A stretch of 64,000 nt of DNA from NCBI GenBank assembly GCA_017430225.1, contig JAFRNK010000065.1, forward strand, positions 1-64,000, in the 5' to 3' direction. The first letter of the stretch is position 1. Every line of letters begins with the position of its first letter. The translations under genes were made by a program, and so were the position numbers. Shown here piece by piece: positions 26,143-35,364 of the stretch. The notes under the pieces were generated by a model. The model ran no database searches and was not told the DNA's origin. It saw nothing but the letters and a program-made list of their open reading frames with translations. The stretch is from Clostridia bacterium (GTDB taxonomy: Bacteria > Bacillota > Clostridia > Christensenellales > Aristaeellaceae).

Positions 26143-27339
26143 ATGCGCAATTTTCTGCGGCTGGCTGCCGCGTTTCTGCTGATCATGCTCCTGTGTTCTT
26201 CCGCACTTTCCGAGGACGTAATCGACCTAACCCTCGCGATCGGCGAACACTGGATCATCCCGGAAGACCGGCTCGGCGAAAGTACGATAACGAATGAAAA
26301 CGTCCTGAAACTGGAAGACGGACAGCTGATCGGCATAAAGCCCGGGCGCACGGAGGTCCGCATCCATGGAAAATGCGATACCCTGCTCCGCGTGTTGGTC
26401 CTGTATACGGAAGCAGCTGATGCCGCGGCATCCGATCCCGATGCATCTTCCGCTGCCGTTCATCCCGCGTCGGATTACCGCTATTATACGGTTCTCGACG
26501 AAGACGATACGCAGGACGAGCTGCCGCCGGAATCCGATGAGGACGACGAGATCCCCGATGGTGCTTCTGCGGAAACAGCGCCTTCTGCCGGAATCCCGGC
26601 AGTTGCCGAATCAGAACCTGTAAATAACGAAACCGCCGAGTCCACTGCAACAGCAGCAACCGCTCCCGAACCTCAGGCTCAGGAATCTGCTGAATCCGAA
26701 GCAGAAACCGATATCACCGTTCAGGCATACGACCGTTCTGCCGTTCCGGAAGCCATCAATACCGTGATCGACTTCGCATTGGACGAATGGCGGACCGCCG
26801 CCAACCAGACCTTCTCCCGCGCCGGGAGCAAGAACAAGTATTCCTTCTGGCAGTGCGGAAAAGGTCCGAAGTGCAACATCGGCTGGTGCGGCGCCTTCCT
26901 GGGCTACGTCTTCGATACCTGCGGCATTCCCATGGACGAACCGACCAAATCCGTTCCCCACGAAAGCGGCGAACCCTACTCGGTTCACGCGGCCGGCGTC
27001 GGCAAAATCAACAAGGGTTTTGAAAAAATGAATCGCCTCACCATGGTGCCGAAACCAGGCTATCTGGTGGTATACGGGGAACAGAAAGCTTACGGTTACA
27101 AGCATATCGGCCTCGTGACAGACGTGGACGACCTCGGCGGCGGTGTATACCTCCTGAAAACAGTCGAAGGCAATATGTCCAACCGGATCAAGCGCTACTG
27201 CTACCTGTTCGACAGCAACGAGCCCATCAAAAACACCAAACCCTGCCCGGACAAATACCGCCGCACCGATGGCGAAATCAACGACTACGAACACATCAAA
27301 AAGTGGAACATCACCACTTTCTGCCAGACCTGGTTCTAA
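26143..27339 (+). CDS. Secreted CHAP-domain amidase with acidic linker
   Basis: A 398-residue exported protein. Residues 1-23 are a signal peptide. A Big-like or BIG2-type strand region (about 25-90) is followed by a long Asp/Glu/Ala/Ser-rich linker (about 90-200). The C-terminal CHAP/NlpC-like domain has Cys in GWCGAFLGYVFDTCG (about 249) and His in YKHIGLVTDV (about 322). Such enzymes cut peptidoglycan amide bonds. Its start is 1 nt after the flippase-like gene, hinting at a shared envelope role. Confidence 0.82.
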   Translation: MRNFLRLAAAFLLIMLLCSSALSEDVIDLTLAIGEHWIIPEDRLGESTITNENVLKLEDGQLIGIKPGRTEVRIHGKCDTLLRVLVLYTEAADAAASDPDASSAAVHPASDYRYYTVLDEDDTQDELPPESDEDDEIPDGASAETAPSAGIPAVAESEPVNNETAESTATAATAPEPQAQESAESEAETDITVQAYDRSAVPEAINTVIDFALDEWRTAANQTFSRAGSKNKYSFWQCGKGPKCNIGWCGAFLGYVFDTCGIPMDEPTKSVPHESGEPYSVHAAGVGKINKGFEKMNRLTMVPKPGYLVVYGEQKAYGYKHIGLVTDVDDLGGGVYLLKTVEGNMSNRIKRYCYLFDSNEPIKNTKPCPDKYRRTDGEINDYEHIKKWNITTFCQTWF

Positions 27340-27357
27340 GATAAGGAGGTATCCGTT

Positions 27358-28845
27358 ATGCAATACATCTCTACCCGCGGCCAGGCGCCGGTTTCCTCCG
27401 CCCAGGCTGTTCTGAACGGGTTGAGCCCGGACGGCGGGCTGTATGTGCCCGAGTATATCCCCGAAGTCCCGGCTGAATGGCTGGATCCTTCCGTCCAGTA
27501 CACCTATCAGGAACTGGCCTCTGCGGTGCTGAACCTCTATTTTCCGGAATTCGGCGAATCCGAACTGAAAGAAATGTGCCTCCAGGCCTACGCGAGTTTT
27601 TCCGACCCCGGAGTCATTCCGTATACCCGCTTGGACGACAGCACCTGCCTTATGGAGCTGTATCACGGGCCAACGCTCGCCTTCAAGGACGTCGCGCTGC
27701 AGCTGCTGCCGCGCCTGATCGTCCGCGCCGCGCAGCTGACGGGTGAAAAGCGCGTCATCCATATCCTGACCGCCACTTCGGGCGACACCGGTAAAGCCGC
27801 CCTCGAAGGCTTCCACGACGTGGAGGGCACCGCCTGTACAGTCTTTTATCCGAAGGACGGCGTCAGCGACCTGCAGTACCGTCAGATGGCGACTTCACAG
27901 GGGAAAAACGTCCAGGTCGTCGCAGTCCGGGGCAATTTCGACGATGCGCAGACCGGCGTCAAGCGCCTTTTCGCGGACCCGGATTTCCGTGCTGAGCTCA
28001 ACGCCGCCGGCCGCCTGCCCTCCTCAGCCAACAGTATCAATATCGGCCGCCTGATCCCGCAGATCGTTTACTATTTCCACGGCTACAGGTATCTGCGGGC
28101 AGCCAATGCACTGAAAGCCGGCGAACCGATGGACGTATGCGTGCCCACCGGCAACTTCGGCGATATCCTCGCCGCATGGTACGCAAAGCACATGGGTCTG
28201 CCGGTCGGACGTCTCATCTGCGCTTCCAACCGCAACCGGGTGCTGACCGACTTCTTCAACACCGGCGTATACGATATCGACCGTCCCTTTCACAAGACGA
28301 TTTCGCCTTCGATGGACATCCTGATCTCCTCCAACCTGGAGCGTTTGCTGTTCGAACTCTGCAGCCGCGACGCCGGAACTGTCCGTGCCTGGATGGCCGC
28401 CCTCAAGGAAAACGGCCGCTTTGAGCTTCCCGCCGCGCTGCTGAGCAAATTGCAGGCAGAGTTCGCTGCCGGTACGGCTGATGACGACCAGACGCGCACT
28501 GCGATCCGCGATACGTTTGAAAGCGCACACAAGCTCGTCGACCCGCATACCGCCGTCGGACTTTCCGTACTCGGAGCCCTGCGCAGCGGCAAAACGAAAA
28601 ACTGTGTGACCCTGGTCAACGCCACCGCCAGCCCCTACAAGTTCGTTTCCGACGTTTCGTCCGCGCTTGGGCTGCCTGTCAGCGGTCGAGTGTTCGACGA
28701 CGCACGCGCGCTGTCGGAACGTACCGGGACACAGTTGCCAGCGTCCATCGCCGCGCTCGAGACCATGGAAATCCGCCATAAGACCGTCTCCGAGCCGGAA
28801 AAGATGGGAGAGGCCGTCATGGCGTTTATCGGAAAGGAGGCCTGA
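27358..28845 (+). CDS. thrC: Threonine synthase
   Basis: A 495-residue PLP enzyme converting O-phospho-homoserine to threonine. The N-terminal STRGQAPVSSAQAVLNGLSPDGGLYVP is typical of the long form; the PLP lysine is in HGPTLAFKDVALQ; TATSGDTGKAA binds phosphate. AAGGAGG precedes the ATG. Homoserine dehydrogenase and kinase are not in the window; asd at 51.9 kb supplies the shared precursor pathway. Confidence 0.95.
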   Translation: MQYISTRGQAPVSSAQAVLNGLSPDGGLYVPEYIPEVPAEWLDPSVQYTYQELASAVLNLYFPEFGESELKEMCLQAYASFSDPGVIPYTRLDDSTCLMELYHGPTLAFKDVALQLLPRLIVRAAQLTGEKRVIHILTATSGDTGKAALEGFHDVEGTACTVFYPKDGVSDLQYRQMATSQGKNVQVVAVRGNFDDAQTGVKRLFADPDFRAELNAAGRLPSSANSINIGRLIPQIVYYFHGYRYLRAANALKAGEPMDVCVPTGNFGDILAAWYAKHMGLPVGRLICASNRNRVLTDFFNTGVYDIDRPFHKTISPSMDILISSNLERLLFELCSRDAGTVRAWMAALKENGRFELPAALLSKLQAEFAAGTADDDQTRTAIRDTFESAHKLVDPHTAVGLSVLGALRSGKTKNCVTLVNATASPYKFVSDVSSALGLPVSGRVFDDARALSERTGTQLPASIAALETMEIRHKTVSEPEKMGEAVMAFIGKEA

Positions 28846-28847
28846 TA

Positions 28848-29378
28848 ATGCTTCACGACCACATCTTTTTAGTCGGTATGGCCGGCTGCGGAAAGACCAG
28901 TCTGGGCCAGCGCCTGGCGCAGAACCTGGGCGTCCCCTTCGTGGACACGGATCAGCGGATCAGCGATATCCTGTCCATGTCCGTGAACGACATCTATTCC
29001 ACCCTGGGTGAGGACTTCTTCCGCATCGCCGAGACTGCGGTGCTGGCTGAACTAGCCGGCGTCGCGCCCTGCGTGGTTTCCACCGGCGAGGGTACCGTCC
29101 TGGTCAAGGAAAACATCACCCTGATGCAGAATCACGGCACGATCATTTTCATTGACCGCCCGCTGGATCAGATCCTGTCCGACATCAAGATGGACCGCCG
29201 GCCCACCCTGCGCGGCGGCACGCACGAGGACGTCATTTCCCAGTACAGCGCGCGCATCGGGTATTACCGTTCGGCAGCGGACTACCGTCTGGACAATTCC
29301 CACGGCTACCAGTACGGGCTGTACGCCCTCAGCGAGCTCGTCGCCCATATCGCCGACAGACAGGAGGTAATCGCGTGA
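28848..29378 (+). CDS. aroK: Shikimate kinase
   Basis: A 176-residue P-loop kinase that phosphorylates shikimate at the 3-hydroxyl. Walker A is GMAGCGKTSLG; the shikimate-binding Asp is in FVDTDQRI; VVSTGEGTVL replaces the more usual STGGG loop; the lid is in DRRPTLRGG. It begins 2 nt after thrC and overlaps nrdR. The STGEG change is minor but notable. Confidence 0.92.
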   Translation: MLHDHIFLVGMAGCGKTSLGQRLAQNLGVPFVDTDQRISDILSMSVNDIYSTLGEDFFRIAETAVLAELAGVAPCVVSTGEGTVLVKENITLMQNHGTIIFIDRPLDQILSDIKMDRRPTLRGGTHEDVISQYSARIGYYRSAADYRLDNSHGYQYGLYALSELVAHIADRQEVIA

Positions 29379-29860
29379 AGTGCCCGTCCTGCGGCTCATT
29401 TGACAGCAAAGTGACCGACTCCCGTCCCGTCGAGGACGGCGGGAGCATCCGCCGCCGCAGGGAATGCCTGCAGTGCGGCCGCCGCTTCACCACCTATGAG
29501 ACGCTTGAGCAGAAGAACCTGCTCGTTGTCAAAAAGGACCAGTCCCGCGAGCTGTTCAGTCACGAAAAGCTGCGCAACGGCATCATCGCCGCCTGCCACA
29601 AGCGGCCCGTTTCCGCGGCGCAGATCGAAGGCGTCGTAGCCCGGGTCGAACAGCAGGCTTACAACAGCCTCCAGGAAGAGATTTCCACCCGTTGCATCGG
29701 CGAGCTGGTGATGGACGAACTCAAACACCTGGACGACGTGGCCTACATCCGCTTCGCTTCAGTCTACCGGCAGTTTACCGACCTCCCGACCTTCCTGACC
29801 GAGATGCATAAGCTCCTGGAAGAGAAGGGCCCCCATAACAGTACCCAAAGCAATCAATAA
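29375..29860 (+). CDS. nrdR: Transcriptional repressor NrdR
   Basis: A 161-residue repressor of ribonucleotide reductase genes. The N-terminal zinc ribbon is MKCPSCGSFDSKVTDSR...CLQCGRRFTTYE; the ATP-cone follows (LLVVKKDQSRELFSHEKLRNGI). The start is GTG, overlapping the aroK stop (GTGA). Its own NrdR boxes and the nrd genes are not in this window. Confidence 0.95.
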   Translation: MKCPSCGSFDSKVTDSRPVEDGGSIRRRRECLQCGRRFTTYETLEQKNLLVVKKDQSRELFSHEKLRNGIIAACHKRPVSAAQIEGVVARVEQQAYNSLQEEISTRCIGELVMDELKHLDDVAYIRFASVYRQFTDLPTFLTEMHKLLEEKGPHNSTQSNQ

Positions 29861-29880
29861 TATTAAAGAGGTAACAAGAC

Positions 29881-31170
29881 ATGCTTGACATCAATCTTCT
29901 CAGAACCAACCCCGAACTTGTCAAAGAAAACATCCGGAAAAAGTTCCAGGACGAAAAACTGGTCATGGTCGATGAAGTAGTCGCCATGGACAAGGAATAC
30001 CGCGACGCCATCCAGCGCGCCGACACACTGCGCAACCAGCGCAACGTGCTTTCCAAGCAGATCGGCGGCCTGATGGCCAAGGGTCAGCGCGAGGAAGCCG
30101 AAAAGGTCAAAGCGCAGGTCAAAGCATCCGCTGAGGAACTGGCAGCACTGGAGCAGAAAGAAGAGGAACTGCAGGCGGAGATTCGCAAGCGCATGCTGGT
30201 CATCCCCAACATCATCGATCCCAGCGTCCCGATCGGCAAGGACGATTCCGAGAATGTGGAAGTCCAGCGTTACGGCGAGCCCGTGGTACCGGATTATCCG
30301 ATTCCCTTCCACGAAGAGATCATGAAGAGCTTCAACGGCATCGACCTGGACACCGCGCGTGATAAGACCAGCGGCAATGGTTTCTATTATCTGATGGGCG
30401 ACATCGCGCGCCTGCACAGCGCCTGTCTCTCCTACGCCCGTGATTTCATGATCGACCGCGGCTTCACCTATGTCATCCCGCCCTACATGATCCATTCGAG
30501 CGTGGTGAACGGCGTCATGTCCTTCGCCGAGATGGAGAACATGATGTACAAGATCGAGGGCGAAGACCTATACCTGATCGGCACTTCCGAGCACTCCATG
30601 ATCGGCAAGTTCTATGATACGATCCTGGACGAGGACACCCTGCCCCGCACACTGACCAGCTATTCCCCCTGCTTCCGCAAGGAAGTCGGTGCCCACGGCA
30701 TCGAAGAGCGCGGCGTGTACCGCATCCATCAGTTCGAGAAGCAGGAAATGATCGTCATCTGCAAGCCCGAGGACAGCCCCATGTGGTTCGACAAGCTGTG
30801 GCAGAACACCGTGGATTACTTCCGCACCCTGGACATCCCGGTACGCACCCTGGAGTGCTGCTCCGGCGACTTGGCTGACCTGAAGGTCAAGTCCGTGGAC
30901 GTGGAAGCCTGGTCCCCCCGCCAGCAGAAATACTTTGAAGTCGGTTCCTGCTCCAACCTGGGCGACGCCCAGGCCCGCCGCCTGATGATCCGCATCAAGG
31001 GCAAGGACGGCAAGAAGTACCTGGCCCACACCCTGAACAATACCTGCGTGGCGCCGCCCCGCATGCTGATCGCCTTCCTGGAGAATAACCTCCAGGCCGA
31101 CGGCCGCGTCCGCATCCCCGAAGTCCTGCGTCCTTACATGGGCGGGAAGGATCACCTGGAAAAAGCTTAA
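29881..31170 (+). CDS. serS: Seryl-tRNA synthetase
   Basis: A 429-residue class II synthetase. Residues about 1-110 form the tRNA-binding coiled coil (Lys/Glu-rich, with EELAALEQKEEEL). Class II motifs include LIGTSEHSM, CFRKEVGAHG with motif 2, and NNTCVAPPRMLIAFLEN with motif 3. It sits 20 nt after nrdR, leaving no space for a T-box leader. A terminator follows. Confidence 0.96.
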   Translation: MLDINLLRTNPELVKENIRKKFQDEKLVMVDEVVAMDKEYRDAIQRADTLRNQRNVLSKQIGGLMAKGQREEAEKVKAQVKASAEELAALEQKEEELQAEIRKRMLVIPNIIDPSVPIGKDDSENVEVQRYGEPVVPDYPIPFHEEIMKSFNGIDLDTARDKTSGNGFYYLMGDIARLHSACLSYARDFMIDRGFTYVIPPYMIHSSVVNGVMSFAEMENMMYKIEGEDLYLIGTSEHSMIGKFYDTILDEDTLPRTLTSYSPCFRKEVGAHGIEERGVYRIHQFEKQEMIVICKPEDSPMWFDKLWQNTVDYFRTLDIPVRTLECCSGDLADLKVKSVDVEAWSPRQQKYFEVGSCSNLGDAQARRLMIRIKGKDGKKYLAHTLNNTCVAPPRMLIAFLENNLQADGRVRIPEVLRPYMGGKDHLEKA

Positions 31171-31182
31171 CCGAATCAATCA

Positions 31183-31208
31183 GGGAGGGACAATCGTCCC
31201 TCCTTTTT
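31183..31208 (+). terminator. Intrinsic terminator after serS
   Basis: GGAGGGAC and GTCCCTCC form a perfect 8-bp stem with a 4-nt loop followed by five Ts. Confidence 0.92.
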
Positions 31209-31237
31209 ACTGTTTTATATACTGATGGGGGTGTCCG

Positions 31238-31705
31238 GTGAACATACGGTTTGCAAATGAGAATGAACTGGCCAGGATCAACGAATTGCGAAAACAAGTC
31301 AGCGACATCCATGCCGTGGGGAAGCCGGAGGTATTCAAGCCCGGTTTCTCGCAGGAAATGGAAGATTTCCTTTACAGGATATGGAACGATCCGGAGCAGG
31401 AAATCGCAGTTGCGGAGAAGGACGGTGTGATTTGCGGATTTGCGGTGCTGCACCATATCAGCCGCCCGGAAAACCCCGCAAAGTGGAAACAGGACCATCT
31501 GGATATCGACGAACTCGGCGTCGATGAAGCCTTCCGGCGGCAGGGTGTTGCCACAGAAATGCTCGCATTCATCCGTGAATATGCAGAGAAAAAGGGATTC
31601 CGTCGCATCGAACTGAACGTTTGGGAGTTCAATAAGGACGCTCTGGCATTCTATGAGGAAGCCGGTTTTTCCACATTCAGGCGTTATATGGAGCTGCATC
31701 TGTAA
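31238..31705 (+). CDS. GNAT family N-acetyltransferase
   Basis: A 155-residue single-domain acetyltransferase. The acetyl-CoA loop is DEAFRRQGVATEML (about residues 91-104) and the C-terminal EFNKDALAFYEEAGFS is typical of the superfamily. The start is GTG at 31238 with a G-rich stretch upstream. It follows the serS terminator, so it may depend on read-through or on a promoter I could not identify. Substrate unknown. Confidence 0.83.
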   Translation: MNIRFANENELARINELRKQVSDIHAVGKPEVFKPGFSQEMEDFLYRIWNDPEQEIAVAEKDGVICGFAVLHHISRPENPAKWKQDHLDIDELGVDEAFRRQGVATEMLAFIREYAEKKGFRRIELNVWEFNKDALAFYEEAGFSTFRRYMELHL

Positions 31706-31713
31706 ACGCGGGT

Positions 31714-31741
31714 TTGCAATATTCTTCAGTATGTATACTAT
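31714..31741 (+). promoter_or_regulatory. Possible promoter of the secreted protein gene
   Basis: TTGCAA and TACTAT with a 16-nt spacer, 33 bp before the ATG at 31775. Overlapping TATACT would give too short a spacer, so the exact -10 is uncertain. Confidence 0.45.
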
Positions 31742-31774
31742 AACAACTTGACTGGCAGTAAGGAGGATTTCTGC

Positions 31775-32581
31775 ATGAACGTTATGTCAATGATTCTCGC
31801 TTTTGCTCTGACATGCACACTGGGACTCGGAGGGACTTCTCTCACCGTAACCGGCGAACCTGTCGCTCCCGTTGCCGTCCCACCGGCCAAAGCCGCAGCC
31901 GAGCCGGCTGTCACATATGAAGGTCCCGGCTTCGACACGCCTGAGGCGGCGCTCACCTGTTACCTGGAAGGCCTGAAAAATCTCGATTTCGAGCAGATGC
32001 TCCACGCATTCGCGTGGGAGACGCAAGCCAGGCACTATGATGTCGAGGTTTTACACAAACGTCTCAGAGTTTATTCCCCCAGCGTCAAACCGCGGATGCC
32101 TTCCTTCAACGATTTCATGCTTTCCGCTACCCTGCATGAATTGCGTTCATCCCAGGTCGATCTGATCTACCAGTCCCTGGAATCTTATATTCTGGGAGAA
32201 GACTATCACCAGGGCAGGGTAATCACCTTCAAAGAAGATGCAGACGCGGACGCATACCTGCAGAAGTTCGATAATGGCCGGCTTGAAAACCTGCGCAGTA
32301 TGTCCAATATCCGCTTTCTTTCCCCGGATACGGTCACCAGCAACAAGTTCTCCATGGAAAAGAACCAGGAGAATTTCATCAAGCAATCCGCCTACTACGG
32401 CGCGGATGAGATCGTTAACATCGTCGCCTTGGCAGACGTCGGCAGCGATATGCTGTACTGCTGCCCCACCGCCGCCCGCTACGGCGACAGATGGTACCTG
32501 GTTTCTGTCAGCAGCTTCACAAGCTCCCTTCTAGGGGTCAGCATCAATTACCAAGCCTTCATGTGCGGACAAGGACTGTAA
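31775..32581 (+). CDS. Secreted protein of unknown function
   Basis: A 268-residue protein starting MNVMSMILAFALTCTLGLGG, a short signal peptide or membrane anchor, followed by a Pro/Ala linker. GPGFDTPEAALTCYLEGLKN resembles the start of SnoaL/NTF2-like lumazine-fold domains. I recognise no catalytic motif. AAGGAGG lies 8 nt before the ATG at 31775; the frame is open upstream but lacks a site. A terminator follows. Confidence 0.78.
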   Translation: MNVMSMILAFALTCTLGLGGTSLTVTGEPVAPVAVPPAKAAAEPAVTYEGPGFDTPEAALTCYLEGLKNLDFEQMLHAFAWETQARHYDVEVLHKRLRVYSPSVKPRMPSFNDFMLSATLHELRSSQVDLIYQSLESYILGEDYHQGRVITFKEDADADAYLQKFDNGRLENLRSMSNIRFLSPDTVTSNKFSMEKNQENFIKQSAYYGADEIVNIVALADVGSDMLYCCPTAARYGDRWYLVSVSSFTSSLLGVSINYQAFMCGQGL

Positions 32582-32632
32582 CAGCAACTTTTACGTGCCG
32601 TAAACAGAAATCTGCGATACCGCAAATGAATA

Positions 32633-32672
32633 ACAGAGCTCTCCGGTCAGTTCCGGAAAGCTCTGTTTTATT
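32633..32672 (+). terminator. Intrinsic terminator
   Basis: ACAGAGCT pairs with AGCTCTGT, with inner CCGG pairs, followed by TTTATTT. It separates convergent transcription units. Confidence 0.82.
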
Positions 32673-32683
32673 TAGAATACGGC

Positions 32684-33664
32684 TTATTTCTGCAATTCGC
32701 TGTAAGCCGCGTGCATCAAGCCTTTCATGTATCCGATGGCATATGCGAAGGATGCCAGGTCCCCACCCGTGCCGGGATCTGTCTCGAAGATATGATCCGG
32801 ATAGATCGCCTGGTCATAACCCTCTTCCACCAGCACGCGCATGATGGACATCATATCGAAGTAGCCGTCTTCCGCCAGTACTTCCGTAAAATGCGGCAGC
32901 GGGCAGCTGACGTTGCGGAAGTGGACGGTGTATACCCGGCGCATCCGTACAAACTCGCGAAGGTCTGTCAGGATATCGCCAAAGTTCTTGCCGCCTTCCA
33001 GCCAGCAGCCGCAGCAGAACTTGATGCCCAGCACATCCGGCTCGATCTCGTCCGCCATTTTGAGCGCCTTGCGGTAGCAGTCACTGTTATGGATCAGGCT
33101 GGCATAGCCCTCATACATCGGGTAGGGCGGATCGCTGGGATGGAGGGACAGCTTCATGCCGACCTCCTTCGCCACCGGCAGGGCCCGTTCCAGCAGATAG
33201 CGGAAGGCTTCCCACAGGGCGTCCTCGTCCACGATCTTATTATAGGCAGGCGGACGGCGGAGGATCTCATCCATATCCACCGTGCGGCCTTTCGCGTAGT
33301 GGGTGACGTCATTGGCAAAATACCCGGTATGCGATACCCGGCTGTTGCCGATATAGCCGACCTTGACCCCCGCTTTGCCGATGATTCTGTTCAGATCGTT
33401 GTACTGATCGATCCAGTAGTCGCGGTCATCCAGACCGAGATGGATAGACATGTGTTTGTACAAAAAACCGTTGCCGGCATCATCCACAGTCATTCCTTTG
33501 CTGCGCAGCTTGTCCAGGATCCGGTTGACGTCCTCATAATTCGAATGCTCATTGCTGAACATCACAAAACAATGCGTCAGGCCCATCTGGCGAAGGTACT
33601 GGATATATTCGTCTGTGGCATTTTCAGACCGCACACACAGCTGCGGCTTCATCAAAGTTTCCAT
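32684..33664 (-). CDS. Mannonate-dehydratase-like (UxuA family) enzyme
   Basis: A 326-residue TIM-barrel protein related to UxuA, which dehydrates D-mannonate to 2-keto-3-deoxygluconate in hexuronate breakdown. Supporting segments: LSLHPSDPPYP, GIKFCCGCWLEGG and VHFRNVSCPLPHFTEVLAEDGYFDM, which hold the metal-binding His, Cys and Asp positions of the family. It is shorter than classic UxuA (about 360-390), so a related sugar acid is possible. It is the last gene of the transporter operon; a GGAGAG site precedes the ATG. Confidence 0.8.
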   Translation of the reverse strand: METLMKPQLCVRSENATDEYIQYLRQMGLTHCFVMFSNEHSNYEDVNRILDKLRSKGMTVDDAGNGFLYKHMSIHLGLDDRDYWIDQYNDLNRIIGKAGVKVGYIGNSRVSHTGYFANDVTHYAKGRTVDMDEILRRPPAYNKIVDEDALWEAFRYLLERALPVAKEVGMKLSLHPSDPPYPMYEGYASLIHNSDCYRKALKMADEIEPDVLGIKFCCGCWLEGGKNFGDILTDLREFVRMRRVYTVHFRNVSCPLPHFTEVLAEDGYFDMMSIMRVLVEEGYDQAIYPDHIFETDPGTGGDLASFAYAIGYMKGLMHAAYSELQK

Positions 33665-33689
33665 GCTTTACTCTCCGATCAGGATGATT

Positions 33690-33716
33690 CCGGAGAAGGA
33701 GAGATTCCTTCTCCGG
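33690..33716 (-). promoter_or_regulatory. Intercistronic hairpin between binding protein and UxuA-like genes
   Basis: CCGGAGAAGG and CCTTCTCCGG form a perfect 10-bp stem with a 7-nt loop and no T tract. Such hairpins after solute-binding protein genes often protect the upstream mRNA and lower downstream expression. Confidence 0.6.
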
Positions 33717-33735
33717 TGAAGTTCAGTCAGTTGCC

Positions 33736-35277
33736 TTACTTGGCCTCTTTCCAGGCGGAGTTGGGCGTCCAAGCTTCCGAGGTCGTCTCGGAGATGCCGG
33801 TGTCGTGCACGTTGTCATGGCCGTAGGCCACGGGCGTGGTGTAGCACAGGCTGACAACCAGCGCGTAGTCATGAGCCAACAGGCGGGCCGCCTTCTTCAG
33901 CAGCGTTTCCTTCTCTTCCTGGATCTTCGCGGCCCGGGCGCCAAAGAGTGCTTCCTCATAGTCGGCAGGCTTGGCCATCATGTTCTTATAATTCACGCCC
34001 TCGGAGGAATACAGACGGACATAGTTCGCCGTGAAATCCTTCTTGGAGGCGCCGCTATTGATCATGATACCGCCGTTATAAGTGCCTTCCGCCTTCTCGG
34101 CGTTGAAGTCAGCACTGGTCAGGGTCTTGACTTCCGCGTTGATGCCGATCATGCTCATATAAGCCTGCAGCAGCACGGACGCGTCACGGATGGCATCGCT
34201 GGAGTCGTTGATCGTAATGGTGGTGTTGAAGCCGTTCGGATAGCCCGCTTCGGTCAGCAGCCGCTTAGCTTCGTCCAGGTCATAGCTATACAGCTCGACG
34301 GTGTCGTCATAGGCCCAGGAACCGGGCACCGCGAACAGGGGCGTCGGATGGCCCAGGCTTCCGCCCAGCACTTCCGCCATGTCTTCCCATTCGATCGCGT
34401 GCATCACGGCCAGACGAACTTTCAGGTCATGGAAGGGAGAGGTCTCGTCGCCGGAGGCGAACATCATGTAGGTCAGGCCGCACAGATCGGGCGCCAGGCC
34501 GGCGATGTTCGGATATTTCGGGCCCAGCTGCTCCTGTGCCGTGATGCTGGGGGCGATCAGGACATCCAGTTCGTTGTTCATGAACGCCGCGGTCTGGGTG
34601 ATCGGATCAGCGATGAACTTGATGGTGATGCCATCCAGATAGGGTTCGCCCTCACGCCAATAATTCTCGTTCTTCACATAGGTGATATGAGAATCCATGG
34701 CGAATTCCTGCATCACGAAGGGGCCGGTGCCGACCGCGTGCACGGCCGCCCAATCCTGTCCGTTGGCCTCGAAGGCAGCGGGGCAGTAGATGCGGACTTC
34801 ACCGATCAGGTCGGTCCAGTTGTTAGCCCACTCGTTAAAGTGCATCACGATGGTCATGTCATCTGTCTTCTCATAGCTCGCAGCGGAGCCCAGCTCGGTA
34901 GCCTTGCCGTATTCCATCATCTTGTCAAAGTTCCAGATGACCGCGTCCGCATTCAGATCGGAACCGTCGGAGAACTTGACATTCGGACGGACCTTGATGG
35001 TCAGGGTCAGAGCATCGGGATCCACTTCCAGCGCTTCCGCCAGCCATCCCTCGGTAATGCCCGTTTCCGGATTCACGCGGCCCAGAGACTCGATGGCGGG
35101 TGCCGCGTTATAGCGGTCGGACGTGGTGGAGGAGAAGGGCAGGAAGAACGTGGAATATTCCATGTTGTTCACCGTCAGGATGCCGCCGGAAACCGGGGCC
35201 GCGTCCTCGGCAAACACAGCAGGAACCATGGCCAGCAGCATCGCGATGGCCAGTAACAGGGACAGGGTTTTCTTCAT
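33736..35277 (-). CDS. ABC transporter substrate-binding protein, family 5 (Opp/Dpp type)
   Basis: A 513-residue extracytoplasmic binding protein. Residues 1-23 are a signal peptide without a lipobox Cys. The SBP_bac_5 signature ITEGWLAEALEVD and NVKFSDGSDLNADAVIWNFDKM lie around residues 73-120. The family binds peptides, nickel or oligosaccharides; here the UxuA-like and glycosidase-like neighbours favour a (uronide) oligosaccharide. A TT-free hairpin leader and AAGGAGG precede the ATG. How it is held at the cell surface is unclear without a lipid anchor. Confidence 0.9.
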   Translation of the reverse strand: MKKTLSLLLAIAMLLAMVPAVFAEDAAPVSGGILTVNNMEYSTFFLPFSSTTSDRYNAAPAIESLGRVNPETGITEGWLAEALEVDPDALTLTIKVRPNVKFSDGSDLNADAVIWNFDKMMEYGKATELGSAASYEKTDDMTIVMHFNEWANNWTDLIGEVRIYCPAAFEANGQDWAAVHAVGTGPFVMQEFAMDSHITYVKNENYWREGEPYLDGITIKFIADPITQTAAFMNNELDVLIAPSITAQEQLGPKYPNIAGLAPDLCGLTYMMFASGDETSPFHDLKVRLAVMHAIEWEDMAEVLGGSLGHPTPLFAVPGSWAYDDTVELYSYDLDEAKRLLTEAGYPNGFNTTITINDSSDAIRDASVLLQAYMSMIGINAEVKTLTSADFNAEKAEGTYNGGIMINSGASKKDFTANYVRLYSSEGVNYKNMMAKPADYEEALFGARAAKIQEEKETLLKKAARLLAHDYALVVSLCYTTPVAYGHDNVHDTGISETTSEAWTPNSAWKEAK

Positions 35278-35364
35278 GGGGTAACCTCCTTCTTTTTTCG
35301 GACGTCTTTCCCGGCGTCCATTTATGCGCGTCCGCGACGTCCCGGTCGCGGAAAAGCATCGGAA

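Noticed and set aside
29861..29880. T-box leader before serS (or trpS, thrC)
   Set aside because: The gaps are 20 nt or less; a T-box needs well over 100 nt.
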